64,000 nucleotides of DNA, from assembly GCA_964016885.1 (NCBI GenBank), contig OZ024747.1, positions 9,145,783-9,209,782 on the forward strand. The letters are read 5' to 3'. A model generated the notes under the pieces. It worked only from the letters and a program-made list of their open reading frames with translations, searched no databases and was not told the DNA's origin. Every line of letters starts with the position of its first letter. The first letter of the stretch is position 1. Made by a program: the position numbers and the translations under genes. The stretch comes from Eledone cirrhosa (taxonomy: Eukaryota; Mollusca; Cephalopoda; Octopoda; Eledonidae). This document shows positions 56,701-62,900 of the stretch, in pieces.

Positions 56701-58988
56701 TGTGTCAACCTATCCAGTCAACATTAACATACTGTGTCAACGTATCCTGTCAACATCTCCACTGTGTCAACCTATCCAGTCAACATCTACACTGTGTCAA
56801 CCTATCCAGTCAATATCTACACACTGTGTCAACCTATCCAGTCAACATCTACACTGTGTCAACCTATCCAGTCAACATCTACACACTGTGACAACCTATC
56901 CAGTCAACATCAACACTGCGTCAACCTATCCAATCAACATCTACACTGTGTCAACCTATCCAGTCAACATCTACACTGTCAACCTATCCAGTCAACATCA
57001 ACACACTGTGTCAACCTATCCAGTCAACATCTCCACTGTGTCAACATCAACACACTGTGTCAACCTATCCTGTCAACATCTACACACTGTGTCTATATAT
57101 CCAGTCAACATCTACACTGTGTCAACCTATCCTGTCAACATCTACACAGTGTCTATATATCCAGTCAACATCTACACACTGTGTCAACCTATCCAGTCAA
57201 CATCTACACTGTGCCAACCTATCCAGTCAACATCTACACTGTGTCAACCTATCCAGTCAACATCTACACACTGTGTCAACCTATCCAGTCAACATCAACA
57301 CACTGTGTCAACCTATCCAGTCAACATCTACACTGTGTCAACCTATCCAGTCAACATCAACACACTGTGTCAACCTATCCAGTCAACATCTACACTGTGT
57401 CAACCTATCCAGTCAACATCAACACACTGTGTCAACCTATCCAGTCAACATCTCCACTGTGTCAACATCAACACACTGTGTCAACCTATCCTGTCAACAT
57501 CTACACACTGTGTCTATATATCCAGTCAACATCTACACTGTGTCAACCTATCCAGTCAACATCTACACTGTGTCAACCTATCCAGTCAACATCTACACAC
57601 TGTGTCAACCTATCCTGTCAACATCTACACACTGTGTCAACCTATCCTGTCAACATCTACACACTGTGTCTATATATCCAGTCAACATCTACACACTGTG
57701 TCAACCTATCCAGTCAACATCTACACACTGTGTCAACCTATCCTGTCAACATCTACACACTGTGTCTATATATCCAGTCAACATCTACACACTGTGTCAA
57801 CCTATCCAGTCAACATCTCCACTGTGTCAACCTATCCAATCAACATCTACACACTGTGTCAACCTATCCAGTCAACATCTACACACTGTGTCAACCTATC
57901 CAGTCAACATCTCCACTGTGTCAACGTATCCAGTCAACATCTACACTGTGTCAACCTATCCAGTCAACATCTACACACTGTGTCAACCTATCCAGTCAAC
58001 ATCTACACACTGTGTCAACCTATCCAGTCAACATCTACACTGTGTCAACCTATCCAGTCAACATCTACACACTGTGTCAACCTATTCAGTCAACATCTAC
58101 ACTGTGTCAACCTATCCAGTCAACATTAACACACTGTGTCAACGTATCCAGTCAACATCTACACTGTGTCAACCTATCCAGTCAACATCTACACACTGTG
58201 TCAACCTATCCAGTCAACATCTCCACTGTGTCAACCTATCCAATCAACATCTACACACTGTGTCTATATATCCAGTCAACATCTACACACTGTGTCAACC
58301 TATCCAGTCAATATCTACACTCTGTCAACCTATCCTGTCAACATCTACACACTGTGTCAACCTATCCAGTCAACATCTACACACTGTGTCAACCTATCCA
58401 GTCAACATCTACACTCTGTCAACCTATCCTGTCAACATCTACACACTGTGTCAACGTATCCAGTCAACATCTACACACTGTATCAACCTATCCAGTCAAC
58501 ATCTCCACTGTCAACATCAACACACTGTGTCAACCTATCCAGTCAACATCTACACACTGTGTCAACCTATCCAGTCAACATCTACACACTGTGTCAACCT
58601 ATCCAGTCAACATCTACACACTGTGTCAACCTATCCAGTCAACATCTACACTGTGTCAACCTATCCAGTCAACATCTACACACTGTGTCAACCTATTCAG
58701 TCAACATCTACACTGTGTCAACCTATCCAGTCAACATTAACACACTGTGTTTATCATGTTGTATGTTGTGTTCATCTGTCAATCCTAAACAGTTAATGAA
58801 GTAAATTAAAAAGTAATGACTCACCTATTACTGTTTGGCTGTTTCTGGCTGAAGACATCAAAAAGGAGGTATTTAGTCAATTGGTGACAACCTTTATTAT
58901 ATACACTGTCAATACCTTGAAGAGATAGAGAGAGGTTGAGAGAGAGAGGGAAACAGAGAGATCGATCGAACAGAGAGTGAGTGAGGGC

Positions 58989-59038
<50 letters not shown>

Positions 59039-59944
59039 AATGAAAGAAAACGAAACACAGGAGGCAAAATTACACAGTTATATATCATCATCATCATTTT
59101 ATGTCCACTTTTCCCTCTTGCAAGGGTGGGACAGGTCCTATTCAGCACAGCATCTTGTCAGTCCTTTGTCATCTCCTCTGTGAGCTTCAGCGATGTGAGG
59201 TCAGCTCTCACCACCTCCACCCATGTTTTTCATGGTCTTCCTCTATTGTGTCTTCTTTCTACCGGGATTTCTTGACACTTCTTCACCCAGCGGTCATCTT
59301 CCATGTACATCACATGTGCATACCAATGCAGTCTTCTCTCCCACACACCACACCATATCCCTCTTATACAGTTTCACTCTCAAATCGTCCATGCTTGGTC
59401 ATTCACACACATTGACATTGCAGATCCATCGGAGCATGCTTGCTTCATTTCTCTCCAGCCATTGCATATTCTCCGCAGTTGCTGCCCATGCCTCACTACC
59501 ATGCAGCATCGAGCATCTTACACAGGCACCATATAACTGACCTTTCATTCGTAGGGAGAAACCTTTCGTTTTCAACAGAGGAAGCAGCTCCTTAAACTTC
59601 TTCCATCCTGTCCTTATTCTAGATACTATGGCCTCGGAGCACCCTCCTCCCTTACTCATCTGATCACCTAGATATCTGAACCTACGAACCACCTCTTTAG
59701 ATCCTACCTGCATTTGAAAAATGTGCCTATCACTCACACTTCCAGTATCAATTTTCCCTGAACATCTACTACATATGAAGTTTTCCCTTCCTGTTAGTTT
59801 GCCTGCTATCCCACTATACCTTGTGCACCCAATATCTGCATTGTGTACATTCTATAGAGTTTATGCCAACTCCTCTTCTACATATCGAGCATGGCCAGTT
59901 CCCTGATGGAATCAGAGTCTTGTCCTCTTTCCTACTTATCAACT

Positions 59945-59978
<34 letters not shown>

Positions 59979-62900
59979 AAAAGAGAGTGAGAGATGATGT
60001 CTAGTTAGTGATGATGTCTAGTGATGTCTAGTCACTGATGATGTCAAGACACAATTGATTAACCCTTTACCATTTACATTACTCTATATCTACTATTGTA
60101 TTTTCGCAGTAAAGGCTTTATCTCACATAATTATTCACATTGAATCTATGAGATTTTGATGATATTATTTACTTTGAAAACAAGACCTTAACATCAGTAT
60201 GAGTGGCTAGTTACGGTTTGAACAGAAGGAGGTGAGAGAATTCTGGCAGGATATGGCCGGTTTAAATGCTAAAGGGTTAGGGTTCAATATGTAGTAAACA
60301 AAGGTGATGGAGAAATATAATTAAGATCCGAGTCAAAGGTATAGGAATTAGAAATCAAACAATGTGTGTATATGTATTGCATTGCCTGTGGTTTTGTTGG
60401 GCCTGAGACACAAATAACAAACATATCTGTCCCTTCTCATGTGTTGTCTCTGATTGCTAACACCAACAAACACATCTGACTCTTCTGAGGTGTTGTCTCT
60501 GATTGCTAACACCAACAAAAACATCTGACCCTTCTGAGGTGTTGTCTCTGATTGCTAACACCAACAAACACATCTGACCCTTCTCATGTGTTGTCTCTGA
60601 TTGCTAACACCAACAAACACAACTGACCCTTCTGAGGTGTTGTCTCTGATTGCTAACACCAACAAACACATCTGACCCTTCTGAGGTGTTGTCTCTGATT
60701 GCTAACACCAACAAACACATCTGACCTTTCTGAGGTGTTGTCTCTGATTGCTAACACTAACAAACACATCTGACCCTTCTGAGGTGTTGTCTCTGATTGC
60801 TAACACCAACAAACACATCTGACCCTTCTGAGGTGTTGTCTCTGATTGCTAACACCAACAAACACATCTGACCCTTCTGAGGTGTTGTCTTTGATTGCTA
60901 ACACCAACAAATACATCTGACCCTTCTGAGGTATTGTCTCTGATTGCTAACACCAACAAACACATCTGTCCCTTCTCATGTGTTGTCTCTGATTGCTAAC
61001 ACCAACAAACACATCTGACTCTTTTCATGTGTTGTCTCTGATTGCTAACACCAACAAACACATCTGACCCTTCTGAGGTATTGTCTCTGATTGCTAACAC
61101 CAACAAACACATCTGACTCTTCTGAGGTGTTGTGTCTGATTGCTAACACCAACAAACACATCTGACTCTTCTGAGGTGTTGTCTCTGATTGCTAACACCA
61201 ACAAACACATCTGACCCTTCTGAGGTGTTGTCTCTGATTGCTAACACCAACAAACACATCTGACTCTTCTGAGGTGTTGGCTCTGATTGCTAACACCTAC
61301 AAACACATCTGTCCCTTCTCATGTGTTGTCTCTGATTGCTAACACCTACAAACACAACTGACCCTTCTGAGGTGTTGTCTCTGATTGCTAACACCAACAA
61401 ACACATCTGACCCTTCTGAGGTGTTGTCTCTGATTGCTAACACCAACAAATACATCTGACCCTTCTGAGGTGTTGTCTCTGATTGCTAACACCAACAAAC
61501 ACATCTGACCCTTCTGAGGTGTTGTCTCTGATTGCTAACACCAACAAACACATCTGACCCTTCTGAGGTGTTGTCTCTGATTGCTAACACCAACAAACAC
61601 AACTGACCCTTCTGAGGTGTTGTCTCTGATTGTTAACCCCCAATACAGAATATGTTGAATGTATTTTATTGTGACTAACATTTGTGAGGTTACCTTGAAC
61701 CATGGAAGACTAAAGAGTACTCACTATTTTTACACTGTCTCTGTTAATTCAAGGTAATATGTCTATAAGATAGTTTGGTTTCAACGTTATAGAAGATGAA
61801 AGGAAGTCATAGTGAGATATAGACCTCTGAATGGATGGCTTATTGGGGAGGAAGGATCTGGTAGAGTATATAATTGTTTCTACTTTAGGCACAAGGCCAG
61901 CAATTATCCCAGTGCATTACTGGTACTTTATTTTATCGACCCCGTAATGATGAAAGGCAAAGTTAACCTCGGCGGGATTTGAACTCAGATCATAAAGGGA
62001 GGTAACTCTATGCTTCAAAGCATGGCGCCCGACCCTCTACCAATACTGCCAATCCACCGCCCTTGGTAGAGTATATAATACACAGGAGAGAGGAGAGAGA
62101 GAGTGTAGATTAAGGTAGGATTTCAAAGTGAGTAGATGATGATGGAAGAAGAGGATCATGTAATAGAGTTACGGGTTTGGTGGGTTACTGGTAGGTGAGG
62201 TAGGTGGAGGGTAGAGGGGTATGGTGGGTTACTGGTAGGTGAGGTAGGTGGAGGGTAGAGGGGTTTGGTGGGTTACTGGTAGGTGAGGTAGGTAGAGGGT
62301 AGAGGGGTTTGGTGGGTTATTGGTAGGTGAGGTAGGTGGAGGGGTTTGGTGGGTTATTGGTAGGTGAGGTAGGTGGAGGGGTTTGGTGGGTTATTGGTAG
62401 GTGAGGTAGGTAGAGGGTAGAGGGGTTTGGTGGGTTATTGGTAGGTGAGGTAGGTGGAGGGGTTTGGTGGGTTACTGGTAGGTGAGGTAGGTGGAGGGGT
62501 TTGGTGGGTTATTGGTAGGTGAGGTAGGTGGAGGGTAGAGGGGTTTGGTGGGTTACTGGTAGGTGAGGTAGGTGGAGGGGTTTGGTGGGTTACTGGTAGG
62601 TGAGGTAGGTGGAGGGGTTTGGTGGGTTATTGGTAGGTGAGGTAGGTGGAGGGGTTTGGTGGGTTATTGGTAGGTGAGGTAGGTGGAGGGGTTTGGTGGG
62701 TTATTGGTAGGTGAGGTAGGTGGAGGGGTTTGGTGGGTTACTGGTAGGTGAGGTAGGTGGAGGGGTTTGGTGGGTTATTGGTAGGTGAGGTAGGTGGAGG
62801 GGTTTGGTGGGTTATTGGTAGGTGAGGTAGGTGGAGGGGTTTGGTGGGTTATTGGTAGGTGAGGTAGGTGGAGGGGTTTGGTGGGTTATTGGTAGGTGAG

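Noticed and set aside
55086..58804. Very long open frames (up to 988 codons) reading [14 protein letters not shown] repeats
   Set aside because: They arise because the minisatellite unit has almost no stops in several frames. They overlap in different frames, have no start context or domain, and lie in a DNAAF9 intron.
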